Source: JAKAXG01 sp035702985
Lineage (GTDB): Bacteria > Actinomycetota > Acidimicrobiia > Acidimicrobiales > Palsa-688
Assembly: GCA_035702985.1 (NCBI GenBank)
Contig: DASSZD010000201.1
Coordinates: 1 to 8,764, forward strand
Direction of reading: 5' to 3'
DNA length: 8,764 nucleotides
The notes below the pieces were generated by a model that was given only the letters and a program-made list of their open reading frames with translations, had not been told where the DNA came from and did not search any database. This document shows, piece after piece, positions 1 through 7,221 of this stretch. Position 1 is the stretch's first letter. The number at the start of each line of letters is the position of its first letter. The translations under genes and the position numbers were made by a program.

Positions 1-68
1 CCACCCCCTCGAGCGCGGAAAACCCCGGGGCAGCGCCGGTCGCCGACGGGCCGGGCGGCGGCCGAGGA

Positions 69-101
69 GTGGGTTATTGCCCCCTCAGGGCAGAAACCCA
101 C
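69..101. repeat. Hairpin element, copy 1 of array
   Basis: Arms GTGGGTT (69-75) and AACCCAC (95-101) are perfect complements. Inside them an A/A mismatch is followed by TTGCCC (77-82) facing GGGCAG (88-93), with one T/G wobble and loop CCTCA. This is the best-paired inner stem of the three copies. No T-tract follows on either strand. Confidence 0.8.
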
Positions 102-173
102 CCCCTCGAGCGCGGAAAACCCCGGGGCGGCGCCGGTCGCCGGTTCGCCGACGGGCCCGGCGGCGGCCGAGGA

Positions 174-206
174 GTGGGTTATTGCCCCCTCAAGGCAGAA
201 ACCCAC
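174..206. repeat. Hairpin element, copy 2 of array
   Basis: The same GTGGGTT/AACCCAC arms (174-180, 200-206). The outer stem extends to 10 bp here (GGAGTGGGTT with AACCCACTCC, 171-209), because A173 faces T207. The inner stem TTGCC/GGCAG closes a loop of about 7 nt. Confidence 0.8.
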
Positions 207-277
207 TCCCTCGAGCGCGGAAAACCCCGGGGCGGCGCCGGTCGCCGGTCGCCGACGGGCCGGGCGGCGGCCGAGGG

Positions 278-310
278 GTGGGTTATTGCCCCCTCAAGGC
301 AGAAACCCAC
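278..310. repeat. Hairpin element, copy 3 of array
   Basis: GTGGGTT (278-284) pairs with AACCCAC (304-310). The next outer position is a G277/T311 wobble, where copy 2 has an A-T pair and copy 1 an A/C mismatch. The inner stem and loop match copy 2. It begins 90 bp beyond the stop codon of the 66-residue gene, in that gene's downstream direction. Confidence 0.8.
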
Positions 311-399
311 TCCCTCGAGCGCGGAAAGCCCCGGGGCGGCACCGGCGGGCGGACGGCCGGCCCCAAGGACCCCCCGGGGCGGCGGGCAGACCGGCCCGG

Positions 400-600
400 T
401 CAGTCCGAGTCGTCGGGCTCGGCCAGGATGGCCGCCGCCCGCTCCACCGCCCGCCGGGCCCGGGTGAGCCGCCTCTCGTCGATCGGCAGCTCGTAACCGC
501 CGGCGTCGATGGACTCCCTCAACCGTTGCATGGCCAGGTCGGCCAGCTCCTCGGCGATGGCGTCCAGCCGGGTGCGGATGTCCTGGAACTCCCCCGCCAT
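400..600 (-). CDS. Small helical protein of unknown function, last gene of glc operon
   Basis: This 66-residue protein begins MAGEFQDIRTRLDAIAEELA and ends EPDDSD. It is highly charged and should be almost entirely alpha-helical. Residues 5-31 and 43-62 have hydrophobic spacing typical of an amphipathic helical hairpin or short coiled coil, joined by a GGYELP turn (34-39). There is no signal peptide, membrane segment or cysteine. The ATG start is strongly supported: GGAGGAG lies just upstream, and the ATG shares one base with the glcF stop (TGATG), so translation is probably coupled. I do not recognise a named family. Its place directly after glcF suggests an accessory or assembly role for the oxidase, but that rests on position alone. 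Confidence 0.75.
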   Translation of the reverse strand: MAGEFQDIRTRLDAIAEELADLAMQRLRESIDAGGYELPIDERRLTRARRAVERAAAILAEPDDSD

Positions 601-1790
601 CAGCTCCTCCAGTCCAGGCCGGCGGCGTCGGCCACGATCTCCATCGGGTGCTCGACCGCCACCCCGGCGCCGGCCAGCCACAGGGCGCAACCCGGGTTGG
701 GGCTGGCCACCACGTCGGCCCGGGCCCGGTCGATGACCAGCACCTTCTCGGCCCGGATGGCGCCGGCCAGGCCCGGTTGAAGGGCGCTGTAGGCCCCGCC
801 GGCCCCGCAGCACCGGCCCTCGTCGGTCAGCTCCACCAGGTCCCCGTACGGCCGCAGGACGGTGCGGACGTGGGCCTCGGCCCGCTGAACGTGGCGCAGG
901 TGGCAGGGGTCCTGCACGGCGATACGCCGGCGGGGACGCTCCGGCCGGGCCGGGGGCAGCCTCTCCGCCTGCGATGCGATCCACTCCTGCACGTCGAACA
1001 CCCGGGCGGAGAACTCCAAGGCGGCCGGCGTGGCGAGCAGGTGCCCGTATTCCTTCATGGCCGCCCCGCACCCGGCCGAGTTGACCAGGATGGGGGCCGT
1101 CCCGGGGAACGCCGCCATGACCCTGCCGGCCAGCGCCGCCGCCCGGTCGTGCAAGCCGGCGTGGCCGTGCAGGGCCCCGCAGCAGGCGGCCGCCGGGCCG
1201 GGCAGAGCCACCCCCACCCCCATGGCATCGAGCACGGCCATGGTGGCCCGGTGCACGGGTCGCTGCCAGGCGTCCATCACGCAGCCGGTGAACAGCCACA
1301 CGTCGGACCCGGTGGGATCCAGCCGGTCCTGGTGGAGCGGGAGGCGGGGCAGGCTCAGCCGGGCGGCTATTGCGCCGGGCACCAGTCCGGACCGCTGCAC
1401 CACCGCCCCGGCGGTGGTCAGGGCGGCCAGCAGCCGGGGGTGCTCCAGCGTCCGGTAGGCCAGGCGCTGCCAGCGGGGCACGGCCCGGTCGGCGACGACC
1501 TGGCGGGCCGCCTCCATCAGCCGCCCGAACGGCACCGAGGACGGGCACGCCGTCTCGCAGGCCCGGCACTGGACGCAGGTCTGCATCATGTCGACGAAGG
1601 CGTCCCCGGCGGGGGCGCCGTCCTCCACCGCCCGCATGGCGGCGATACGCCCCCGCGGGGAGCGGGCCTCCTCGCCGGTGACCCGGTACGTCGGGCAGTG
1701 GGCCAGGCACAGCCCGCACGCCACGCAGGCCGCCAGCTCCTCGGGGTCGAGCGGCAGGACCCGCCCCCGGCGCTCCGGGGTGGTGGTCAC
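600..1790 (-). CDS. glcF: Glycolate oxidase iron-sulfur subunit GlcF
   Basis: At 396 residues this is close to the usual GlcF length (about 400). It is the electron-transfer subunit of the GlcDEF glycolate (2-hydroxyacid) oxidase, carrying electrons from the FAD subunits towards the membrane chain. Two ferredoxin-type [4Fe-4S] motifs are visible: C22-x2-C25-x2-C28-x3-C32-P and C72-x2-C75-x2-C78-x3-C82-P. Two cysteine-rich CCG domains follow. The first has C170, CCG at 203-205 and C241. The second has C296 (DPCH), CCG at 327-329 and C368. All expected cysteines are present, so it looks functional. I chose the GTG at 1788-1790: it overlaps the glcE stop as GTGA, GGAG lies 8 nt upstream, and the first cluster then sits near residue 22 as in the family. 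Related Fe-S subunits serve D-lactate oxidation, so the substrate is not fixed by sequence. Confidence 0.93.
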   Translation of the reverse strand: MTTTPERRGRVLPLDPEELAACVACGLCLAHCPTYRVTGEEARSPRGRIAAMRAVEDGAPAGDAFVDMMQTCVQCRACETACPSSVPFGRLMEAARQVVADRAVPRWQRLAYRTLEHPRLLAALTTAGAVVQRSGLVPGAIAARLSLPRLPLHQDRLDPTGSDVWLFTGCVMDAWQRPVHRATMAVLDAMGVGVALPGPAAACCGALHGHAGLHDRAAALAGRVMAAFPGTAPILVNSAGCGAAMKEYGHLLATPAALEFSARVFDVQEWIASQAERLPPARPERPRRRIAVQDPCHLRHVQRAEAHVRTVLRPYGDLVELTDEGRCCGAGGAYSALQPGLAGAIRAEKVLVIDRARADVVASPNPGCALWLAGAGVAVEHPMEIVADAAGLDWRS

Positions 1791-2755
1791 GGGGCCGGCT
1801 CCAGGGCGTCGGCTCCGAGCGGCGAACGGCCCGGGTTGAGGCGGCCGTCGGGGTCGAAGCGGGCCTTGACGCTGCGGTGCAGGTCGATCACGACCGGGGA
1901 TGGGCGCCCGGCGGGCAGACCGGCCCCGGCGTCGGGGTCGCAGTGCACCAGACCCACGCCGACCTCGGCCAGCCAGCGGCCCCCGCCCGCCAGCCCGGGC
2001 ACGCTCCGCAGCTCGGCCGGGGCGAGGGAGCGCCGCAGCGGGCCGGGCGCCGTCGGCGGGCCGTCCACCGGGGTGAAACCGGCTCCCAGCACGGCGGCCG
2101 CCTGGGAGTCCACGTCGGCCCGGTAGCCGGACAGCCCCACCCAGGTGCTGGTGCCGTCCCAGAGCACCCCCACCGGCCGGTACAGCGATCCGAACAGCCC
2201 GAACGGGTCGGCCCCCTCGGCCCGCCACCACCGTTCCGTCTCGGGGAGGGGCCGGCAGCGCAGCACGACCTCGGCGATGAAGGCCAGCGTCCCGACCGAG
2301 CCGACCAGCAACCGGCACAGGTCGAAGCCGGTCACGTTCTTGACCAGCGGGGCCCCGGCCCGGATCAGCGTCCCGGTGGAGTCCACCGCGGTCACCTCCA
2401 GCACGGCGTCGCGCACCGGGCCCCAGCCGAGGCGGCGCAGCCCGCTGCGGCCGCAGGCCAGGACGCCACCGACGGTCGCGACCTCCGGTCGGTCGGCCTC
2501 GACGGCCACGTACTGGCCGCCCACCGCGGTGGCATCGGCCAGTTCGGCCAGGGTGGTCCCGGCCCGCACCCGGACGATCATCTCCCCCGGCTCGTGGGCC
2601 ACCACGCCGGCCGGGGCCGACACGTGGCGGGCGGCGGGATCCCCGGGGCCGCCCACGTCCCACTGGGTCCGGCCCCCGACGCACACGACCGGCCCGGAGG
2701 GGCCGACGGCCTCGGCGAAGGCGGTGAGGGGGGCGGGATACCCGGTCAGATCCAC
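1787..2755 (-). CDS. glcE: Glycolate oxidase FAD-binding subunit GlcE
   Basis: This 322-residue protein is slightly shorter than the E. coli subunit (about 350). GlcE is the second FAD-domain subunit of the GlcDEF complex and resembles the N-terminal half of GlcD. The FAD-binding (PCMH-type) fold shows a GGRTQWDVGG loop (27-36), VRAGTTLAEL (63-72), TVGGVLACGRSGLRRLGWGP (94-113), and KNVTGFDLCRLLVGSVGTLA (139-158), which is characteristic of GlcE. The C-terminal signature is KARFDPDGRLNPGR (297-310). The start is taken as GTG at 2753-2755, preceded by GAGGGGG and overlapping the end of glcD by 10 nt. No better in-frame start is seen nearby. The stop overlaps the glcF start (GTGA). Position between glcD and glcF supports the call strongly. 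Confidence 0.92.
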   Translation of the reverse strand: MDLTGYPAPLTAFAEAVGPSGPVVCVGGRTQWDVGGPGDPAARHVSAPAGVVAHEPGEMIVRVRAGTTLAELADATAVGGQYVAVEADRPEVATVGGVLACGRSGLRRLGWGPVRDAVLEVTAVDSTGTLIRAGAPLVKNVTGFDLCRLLVGSVGTLAFIAEVVLRCRPLPETERWWRAEGADPFGLFGSLYRPVGVLWDGTSTWVGLSGYRADVDSQAAAVLGAGFTPVDGPPTAPGPLRRSLAPAELRSVPGLAGGGRWLAEVGVGLVHCDPDAGAGLPAGRPSPVVIDLHRSVKARFDPDGRLNPGRSPLGADALEPAP

Positions 2756-4218
2756 ACCCCCTCGGGCAGGTCGGCCAGGTCCCCGCAGCGGGACCCGCCC
2801 CGGGGCAGGACCTTCTCCGGGTTGCAGAGCCCGGCCGGGTCGAACGCCTCCCGCAGCCAGTTCTGGGCCCGCAGGTCGGCGGCACCGAACACCAGGGGCA
2901 TGGCGTCGCGCTTCTCCAGCCCTATCCCGTGCTCCCCGGACAGGCTGCCCCCGGCCCGAACGCAGGTCTCGATGATGGCCTGGCCGGCCTCGTGCACCTT
3001 CTCCAGCACCCCCGGCTGGCGGCGGTCGAAGACGATCAGGGGGTGCAGGTTCCCGTCCCCGGCATGGAACACGTTGCCGAGGATCAGGTCGTGGGAGGCG
3101 CAGATCCGGCCCACCTCGTCGAGCACGTCCACCAGCCGGGTGCGGGGCACCACGCAGTCGTGGAGGTAGTAGTTGGGGGCGATGCGGGCCACCGCCCCGA
3201 AGGCCGCCTTGCGACCCTTCCACCAGCCGGCCCGCTGGGCCTCGTCGGCGGCCACCCGGACCTGGCGGGCTCCGTGGTCCCGCAGGACGTCGGCCACGAT
3301 CCCGGTCTGGACCTCGACGCCGGTGGCCAGACCGTCCACCTCGAGCAGCAGGACGGCGGCCGCGTCGGTCGGGAAGCCGGCGTGGACGAACGCCTCCACC
3401 ACCTCGACGATGGTGGCGTCCATCATCTCCAGCGCGGCCGGGATGACCCCCGCCCCGATCACCGCGGTCACCGCCCGGGCGGCGTCGTGCATGGTCGGGA
3501 AGTCCGCCAGCAGGGTGGCCACCCGGGGGGGTAGCGGCGTGAGTCGCACGGCGATGCGGGTGGCGATGCCCATGGTCCCCTCGCTGCCCACGAACGCCCC
3601 CCGCAGGTCCAGGCCGGCCGGTTCGGGGTCCAGCCCTCCCAGCACGGCTACCCGCCCGTCGGGCAGCACCACCTCCAGGGCCAGTATGTGGGCGTTGGTG
3701 ACCCCGTAGAGCAGGCAGTGCGGCCCGCCGGAGTTGTTGGCCACGTTGCCCCCGACCGAGCAGGACTGCTGGCTGGAGGGGTCGGGAGCGAAGTGCAGGC
3801 CCAGGTGGGCCACCGCCCGGGACAGGTCCAGGTTGAGCACGCCCGGCTGCACCCAGGCGGTGCGGGACCCGGCGTCCACCTCCAGCACCCGGTTCATCTT
3901 GGTGGTGACGATCACGACGGGCGGCACCTCACCAGCCGGGGTGGCCCCGCCGGCCAGGCCGGTGCCCGAGCCGCGGGCCACGAAGGGGCGTCCGTGCCGG
4001 GCGCAGGCCCCTACCACCGCCGCCACCTCGGCGGTGTCGAGCGGGAAGCAGACCATGCCGGCCCGGCCGGTGATCATGGACGCGTCCCGCCCGTAGAGGC
4101 CCAGTTCGGCCGGGTCGCAGCGCACCCGGTCCGGGCCCAGCACCTCCTCCAGGTCGGCGATCAGGGCCGAGTCGGCCGGCGCCACCTGCGGCTTGGGGGT
4201 GTGACGGGAAGTCAGCAT
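2746..4218 (-). CDS. glcD: Glycolate oxidase catalytic FAD subunit GlcD
   Basis: At 490 residues this is close to E. coli GlcD (499). It belongs to the FAD-dependent 2-hydroxyacid oxidase / D-lactate dehydrogenase family and should oxidise glycolate to glyoxylate. The FAD-binding domain shows ARGSGTGLAGGATP (81-94), DPSSQQSCSVGGNVANNSGG (146-165), GVTNAHILALEVVLPDG (172-188) and VGSEGTMGIATR (210-221). The C-terminal oxidase domain shows ALEMMD (262-267), FHAGDGNLHP (384-393), with the metal- and substrate-binding histidines expected in the family, then GGSLSGEHGIGLEKRD (423-438) and FDPAGLCNPEKVLP (459-472). Conservation is complete. The ATG has no strong Shine-Dalgarno. GACTGT ends 7 nt before it, a weak match to a leaderless -10 box. 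The glcEF genes favour glycolate over lactate, but D-lactate or another 2-hydroxyacid is possible. Confidence 0.94.
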   Translation of the reverse strand: MLTSRHTPKPQVAPADSALIADLEEVLGPDRVRCDPAELGLYGRDASMITGRAGMVCFPLDTAEVAAVVGACARHGRPFVARGSGTGLAGGATPAGEVPPVVIVTTKMNRVLEVDAGSRTAWVQPGVLNLDLSRAVAHLGLHFAPDPSSQQSCSVGGNVANNSGGPHCLLYGVTNAHILALEVVLPDGRVAVLGGLDPEPAGLDLRGAFVGSEGTMGIATRIAVRLTPLPPRVATLLADFPTMHDAARAVTAVIGAGVIPAALEMMDATIVEVVEAFVHAGFPTDAAAVLLLEVDGLATGVEVQTGIVADVLRDHGARQVRVAADEAQRAGWWKGRKAAFGAVARIAPNYYLHDCVVPRTRLVDVLDEVGRICASHDLILGNVFHAGDGNLHPLIVFDRRQPGVLEKVHEAGQAIIETCVRAGGSLSGEHGIGLEKRDAMPLVFGAADLRAQNWLREAFDPAGLCNPEKVLPRGGSRCGDLADLPEGVWI

Positions 4219-4230
4219 GGCACCGACAGT

Positions 4231-4255
4231 CTGCCCGGTCTAACCGGTCGGGCAG
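4231..4255 (-). terminator. Inverted repeat at tap-like gene stop, possible partial terminator
   Basis: CTGCCCG (4231-4237) and CGGGCAG (4249-4255) form a 7-bp perfect stem around an 11-nt loop that contains the TAG stop of the peptidase gene (4240-4242). No T-tract follows on the minus strand. It could be a U-less terminator, reducing read-through into glcD, or an mRNA stabiliser. It lies in the only gap (21 bp) within the minus-strand gene series. Confidence 0.35.
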
Positions 4256-5784
4256 CGGGTTCCGGCTCTGGGGACGGTCAGGTCGATCAGGTAGGCGTCG
4301 ACCGCCGACCGTACGCACGCGCTGTAGGGGTAGGCGGTGTGGCCCTCCCCCACCCTGGTGAGGAGCACCCCCTTGGCCAGTTCCGACGCCAGGGCCTGGG
4401 CCTCGGAGTACGGGGTGGCCGGGTCGCCGGTGGTCCCCACCACCACGATCGGCGGTGACCCGGTGGCGGCGATGGGCCCGGGCCGGCCGGTGGCCGGGAC
4501 GGGCCACAGCGAGCAGGCCATCTCGCTGTAGAGGTTGGCCACGCCGAACACCGGTGCGGCGGCCCGGGCGGCGGGGGCGGCCGCTTCCACGCTGCTCACC
4601 GACGGGGCGGGGGCGTCCAGGCAGTTGACCGCGGTGTTGGCCTCGAACTCGTTGGTGTAGCTCCCGTCCTTCTGCCGGCCGGTGTAGGAGTCGAACAGCT
4701 GCATGATCTCGGTGCCGTCGCCGGCGGCGGCCTGGGCCAGGGCGGACCCGAGGAACGGCCACACCGTGGTGGAGTACAGACCCCAGGCGGTGCCGTAGAG
4801 CAGGGCGGCCGCGCCGACCGTGCGGGACGTGCCCTGCACCGGCAGCGGCGAGGAGCGGACCCGGTTGAGCATGGCCTGGAAGGTGCCGACCGGGTCCGGC
4901 CCGGGCTTCCACTGGCAGCTGCTGTGGGCGGCGCACCAGGAGAAGAACGAGTCCAGGTCACCTTCCAGGGCGGCCGACTGGACGTCGAGACCCTTGATGA
5001 CCGGCAGCGCCGGGTCGATGGCCCCGTCGAGGACCATGGCCCGCACCCGGGTCGGGTACAGCCCGGCGTAGGTGGCCCCCAGCAGGGTGCCGTAGGAGAA
5101 CCCGAGGTAGCTGAGGCCGGCGTCGCCCACATCGCGGCGGATCACGTCCATGTCCATGGCCGCGTCGACGGTGCTGACATAGGGCAGCTCCGCCCCACTG
5201 CGCTGCTGGCATCCGGCGTCGAAGGTCCGGAACTCGTCCAGGTAGGAGGCCAGAGCGCCCGGCGTAGACGGCACCGGGTCGGTGCTGTAGTACTTCTCCA
5301 GGCCGGCGGAGTCCAGGCAGGTCACCGGGGCGGTGCGGCCCACCCCGGGCGGGTCGAACCCGATGACGTCGAAGTGGGCCAGCAGGTCCCGGTTGAGGTA
5401 ACCGACCGCGGCCGGTAGGAAGTCCACCCCCGACACCCCCGGGCCGCCGGGGTTGATGAGCAGCGAGCCGATCTTGTGCCCCGACGCCGGGCGGCGGTCC
5501 AGGGCCATGCCGATGGTGCCCTGGGCCGGGTTCCTCGGGTTGCGGGGCACGGCGATGGTGGCGCACTGGTAACCGGCCGGCCCGGCCGGTCCTTGGCACG
5601 CCACCCAGTGGACGGGGGTGCCGGCGACCGGCGCCGAGGAGGCCCCCGACCCGGCTGGAGGGGCCGCGGAGCCGGCGGTGGTGGGGCTGGATCGCCGACC
5701 CGAGCCGGAGGCGCCGCACGCCGCGGTCAGGATCACGGACAGGGCCAGCGCCGCCGCTCGCGCCGGGCCGGAGGCAAGCTTCAT
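4240..5784 (-). CDS. Secreted Tap-like alpha/beta-hydrolase lipoprotein (S33 peptidase family)
   Basis: This 514-residue protein is a typical length for actinobacterial tripeptidyl aminopeptidase-like (Tap/SlpD/SlpE) hydrolases, which release short peptides from the N-terminus of extracellular substrates. A signal peptide (hydrophobic 9-22) ends in LTAAC, with C23 as the likely lipidated cysteine, followed by a Ser/Ala/Gly/Pro linker to about residue 55. The alpha/beta-hydrolase core has the oxyanion strand LLINPGGPGVSG (108-119), IGFDPPGVGRT (141-151), and nucleophile elbow GFSYG (228-232) with S230. The Tap C-terminal domain has GTTGDPATP (450-458) with D454 and GEGHTAYP (479-486) with H482, completing the triad. 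Paired cysteines (for example C63/C74) fit an exported protein. The ATG at 5782-5784 places the signal peptide correctly. It is transcribed towards glcD and may share its transcript. Substrate is unknown. Confidence 0.9.
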   Translation of the reverse strand: MKLASGPARAAALALSVILTAACGASGSGRRSSPTTAGSAAPPAGSGASSAPVAGTPVHWVACQGPAGPAGYQCATIAVPRNPRNPAQGTIGMALDRRPASGHKIGSLLINPGGPGVSGVDFLPAAVGYLNRDLLAHFDVIGFDPPGVGRTAPVTCLDSAGLEKYYSTDPVPSTPGALASYLDEFRTFDAGCQQRSGAELPYVSTVDAAMDMDVIRRDVGDAGLSYLGFSYGTLLGATYAGLYPTRVRAMVLDGAIDPALPVIKGLDVQSAALEGDLDSFFSWCAAHSSCQWKPGPDPVGTFQAMLNRVRSSPLPVQGTSRTVGAAALLYGTAWGLYSTTVWPFLGSALAQAAAGDGTEIMQLFDSYTGRQKDGSYTNEFEANTAVNCLDAPAPSVSSVEAAAPAARAAAPVFGVANLYSEMACSLWPVPATGRPGPIAATGSPPIVVVGTTGDPATPYSEAQALASELAKGVLLTRVGEGHTAYPYSACVRSAVDAYLIDLTVPRAGTRCPTG

Positions 5785-5794
5785 TATCCCGGGG

Positions 5795-5800
5795 AGACTA
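5795..5800 (-). promoter_or_regulatory. Putative -10 box for Tap-like gene
   Basis: On the minus strand this reads TAGTCT (TANNNT), ending 10 nt before the ATG at 5784. The expected transcript start is only a few nucleotides before, or at, the start codon. No convincing -35 is seen. Confidence 0.4.
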
Positions 5801-5819
5801 TTCGCCGGGATGGTTGCAG

Positions 5820-5825
5820 TACCGT
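5820..5825 (+). promoter_or_regulatory. Putative -10 box for M20 peptidase, leaderless type
   Basis: TACCGT (TANNNT) is followed by exactly 7 nt and then the ATG at 5833, the spacing expected if transcription starts at the A of ATG. There is no clear -35. GGGGA directly precedes the ATG, too close to act as a normal Shine-Dalgarno. Confidence 0.5.
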
Positions 5826-5832
5826 TCGGGGA

Positions 5833-7221
5833 ATGCCCGAACCTGCCCTGGCGGCCTACGTATCCGGCGAGCGGGACCGCATCGTCGAGACGCTGTTCGA
5901 CTGGCTGCGCGTCCCGTCCATCTCGGCCGACCCCGATCACGCCGGCGACGTGCACCGATCCGCCGGGTTCTGCGCCGACCTGATGAAAGACGCCGGCCTG
6001 GAGAACGTCACCGTCCTCGAGACCCGGGGCCTGCCGGCGGTGTACGGGGACTGGTGCCACGCCGGCCCCGACGCCCCGACCGTGCTGGTGTACGGACACC
6101 ACGACGTTCAGCCGGTCGACCCGCTCGACGAGTGGACCAGCCCGCCGTTCGAGCCAGTGATCGTGGACGGCGAGTGCCGGGCCCGCGGCGCCATCGACGA
6201 CAAGGGGCAGGCCCTGTACGAGATCGAGGCGGCCCGGGGCCTGCTCCGGCGGGACGGGCGGCTCCCGGTCAACCTCAAGTTCCTCATCGAAGGCGAGGAG
6301 GAGGTGGGCAGCCCCAACTTCGAGGACCTGCTGATGCGGGAGGGGGCCCGGCTGGCCTGCGACGTCATCGTGGTCTCCGACACCGGCATGATCAGCCCCG
6401 AGGTGCCGTCCACCACGGTCGGGATGCGGGGCCTCATCGCCTTCGACGTGACCCTGCGCAGCGCGTCCACCGACCTCCACAGTGGGATGTGGGGCGGCAC
6501 GGTGCCCAACTCGGCGTTGATCGCGGCCCGCCTGGTGGCCTCCCTGCACGACGACCGGGGCCGGGTGACGCTGCCCGGTTTCTACGACCGGGTGCGGAGC
6601 CTTTCACCGGTGGAGAAGGAGTCCATGGAGGCCCAGCCCTTCGACGAGGGGTCGTTCCGGGCGGCCGCCGGCGGGGTGGCCTACCTGGAGGGCGAGGCGG
6701 GCTACAGCCCCCTCGAACGGGTGGGGGTGCGACCCACCGCCGAGGTGGTGGGGCTGCACAGCGGCTACGGCGGCCCCGGCATCAAGACCATCGTGCCGGC
6801 CACGGCCGGGTTCAAGGTGGCCTTCCGGCTGGTGCCGGACCAGCGCCCGGAGGACATCGAACCGGCGTTCCGGGCCTGGCTGGCCGAGCGGGTACCGGCC
6901 GGTATCGAGGCGCGGGTCACCCCCGAGGGCGGGGTGGCCCCGGCGTTGACCCCGGTCGACCATCCGGCGGTGGCCGCCCTGGCCCGGACCATCGAGTCGG
7001 TGTGGGGCCGCCCGCCCCTGTTCACCCGGGAGGGCGGCAGCGGCCCGGAGGAGGCCCTCGGCCGGGTCCTGGGCGCCCCGGTGCTGTTCCTCGGCGTGGG
7101 GCTGCCCGACGACCGCATCCACGCCCCCAACGAGCGGATGGTCATGGACCAGTTCTGGAAGGGGCTGATCGCCGCCGGTGAGCTGATGCTGGAGCTGGGC
7201 CGGTCCGGGACCGGACGGTGA
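5833..7221 (+). CDS. M20-family metallodipeptidase / peptidase
   Basis: At 462 residues this has the length of CNDP/PepV-like dipeptidases of the M20 clan, two-zinc enzymes that cleave dipeptides or related amide bonds. Visible active-site residues: H89 and D91 in YGHHDVQP (metal ligand and its assisting Asp), D122 in GAIDDKGQ (bridging ligand), E155/E156 in EGEEEVGS (general base and ligand), D183 in VSDTG (ligand), and H430 in RIHAPNE (last ligand). The lid/dimerisation domain lies at about 195-325 with DLHSGMWGGTVPN (214-226). GYGGPGIKTIVP (311-322) is typical of the dipeptidase branch. There is no signal peptide, so it is cytoplasmic. The ATG is preferred because of its TACCGT box and because conserved sequence starts within about 20 residues of it. 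An acylase or succinyl-diaminopimelate desuccinylase role is less likely given the length and the GHHDVQP form. Confidence 0.92.
   Translation: MPEPALAAYVSGERDRIVETLFDWLRVPSISADPDHAGDVHRSAGFCADLMKDAGLENVTVLETRGLPAVYGDWCHAGPDAPTVLVYGHHDVQPVDPLDEWTSPPFEPVIVDGECRARGAIDDKGQALYEIEAARGLLRRDGRLPVNLKFLIEGEEEVGSPNFEDLLMREGARLACDVIVVSDTGMISPEVPSTTVGMRGLIAFDVTLRSASTDLHSGMWGGTVPNSALIAARLVASLHDDRGRVTLPGFYDRVRSLSPVEKESMEAQPFDEGSFRAAAGGVAYLEGEAGYSPLERVGVRPTAEVVGLHSGYGGPGIKTIVPATAGFKVAFRLVPDQRPEDIEPAFRAWLAERVPAGIEARVTPEGGVAPALTPVDHPAVAALARTIESVWGRPPLFTREGGSGPEEALGRVLGAPVLFLGVGLPDDRIHAPNERMVMDQFWKGLIAAGELMLELGRSGTGR

Larger units (their letters stand above)
1..345. repeat. Imperfect tandem array, unit about 97-105 bp, hairpin in each unit
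   Basis: Three full units and a partial fourth are visible. Taking the last base of the AACCCAC arm as the boundary, units end at 4, 101, 206 and 310, so the periods are 97, 105 and 104 bp. Each unit reads: CTCGAGCGCGGAAAACCCC, a GC-rich run, GTCGCCGACGGGCC, GGCGGCCGAGG, then a 33-nt hairpin. The length differences come mainly from a short internal GGTCGCC-like motif, present once in the first unit and twice in the next two (one copy reads GGTTCGCC). Similarity fades after about 345. The array runs off the left edge, so its full copy number is unknown. Open reading frames cross it, but periods of 97, 104 and 105 do not keep one frame, so I read it as non-coding. It lies downstream of the minus-strand glc operon. 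Confidence 0.9.

Noticed and set aside
69..310. Integron attC-like sites
   Set aside because: attC ends read RYYYAAC at the 5' side and GTTRRRY at the 3' side. Here the arms are in the opposite arrangement (GTGGGTT first, AACCCAC last), and no integrase is visible.
1..345. CRISPR array, because of regularly spaced palindromic repeats
   Set aside because: The sequences between the hairpins are themselves near-identical and about 70 bp long. CRISPR spacers are unique, and no cas gene is present.
69..496. Repeat-containing protein reading through the array on the plus strand
   Set aside because: The repeat periods are not all multiples of three, so the peptide repeats shift frame. Composition is plain GC-rich Arg/Gly/Pro and no ribosome site is seen.
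648..2126. Long plus-strand open frame opposite glcF and glcE
   Set aside because: It is an antisense shadow in GC-rich DNA, of low complexity, against two confidently identified minus-strand genes.
5476..5832. N-terminal extension of the M20 protein upstream of 5833
   Set aside because: It is antisense to the Tap-like signal region, lacks family similarity, and the TACCGT box places the transcript start at 5833.
5785..6549. N-terminal extension of the Tap-like protein upstream of 5784
   Set aside because: It lies antisense to the M20 gene. The signal peptide and lipobox fix the start at 5784.
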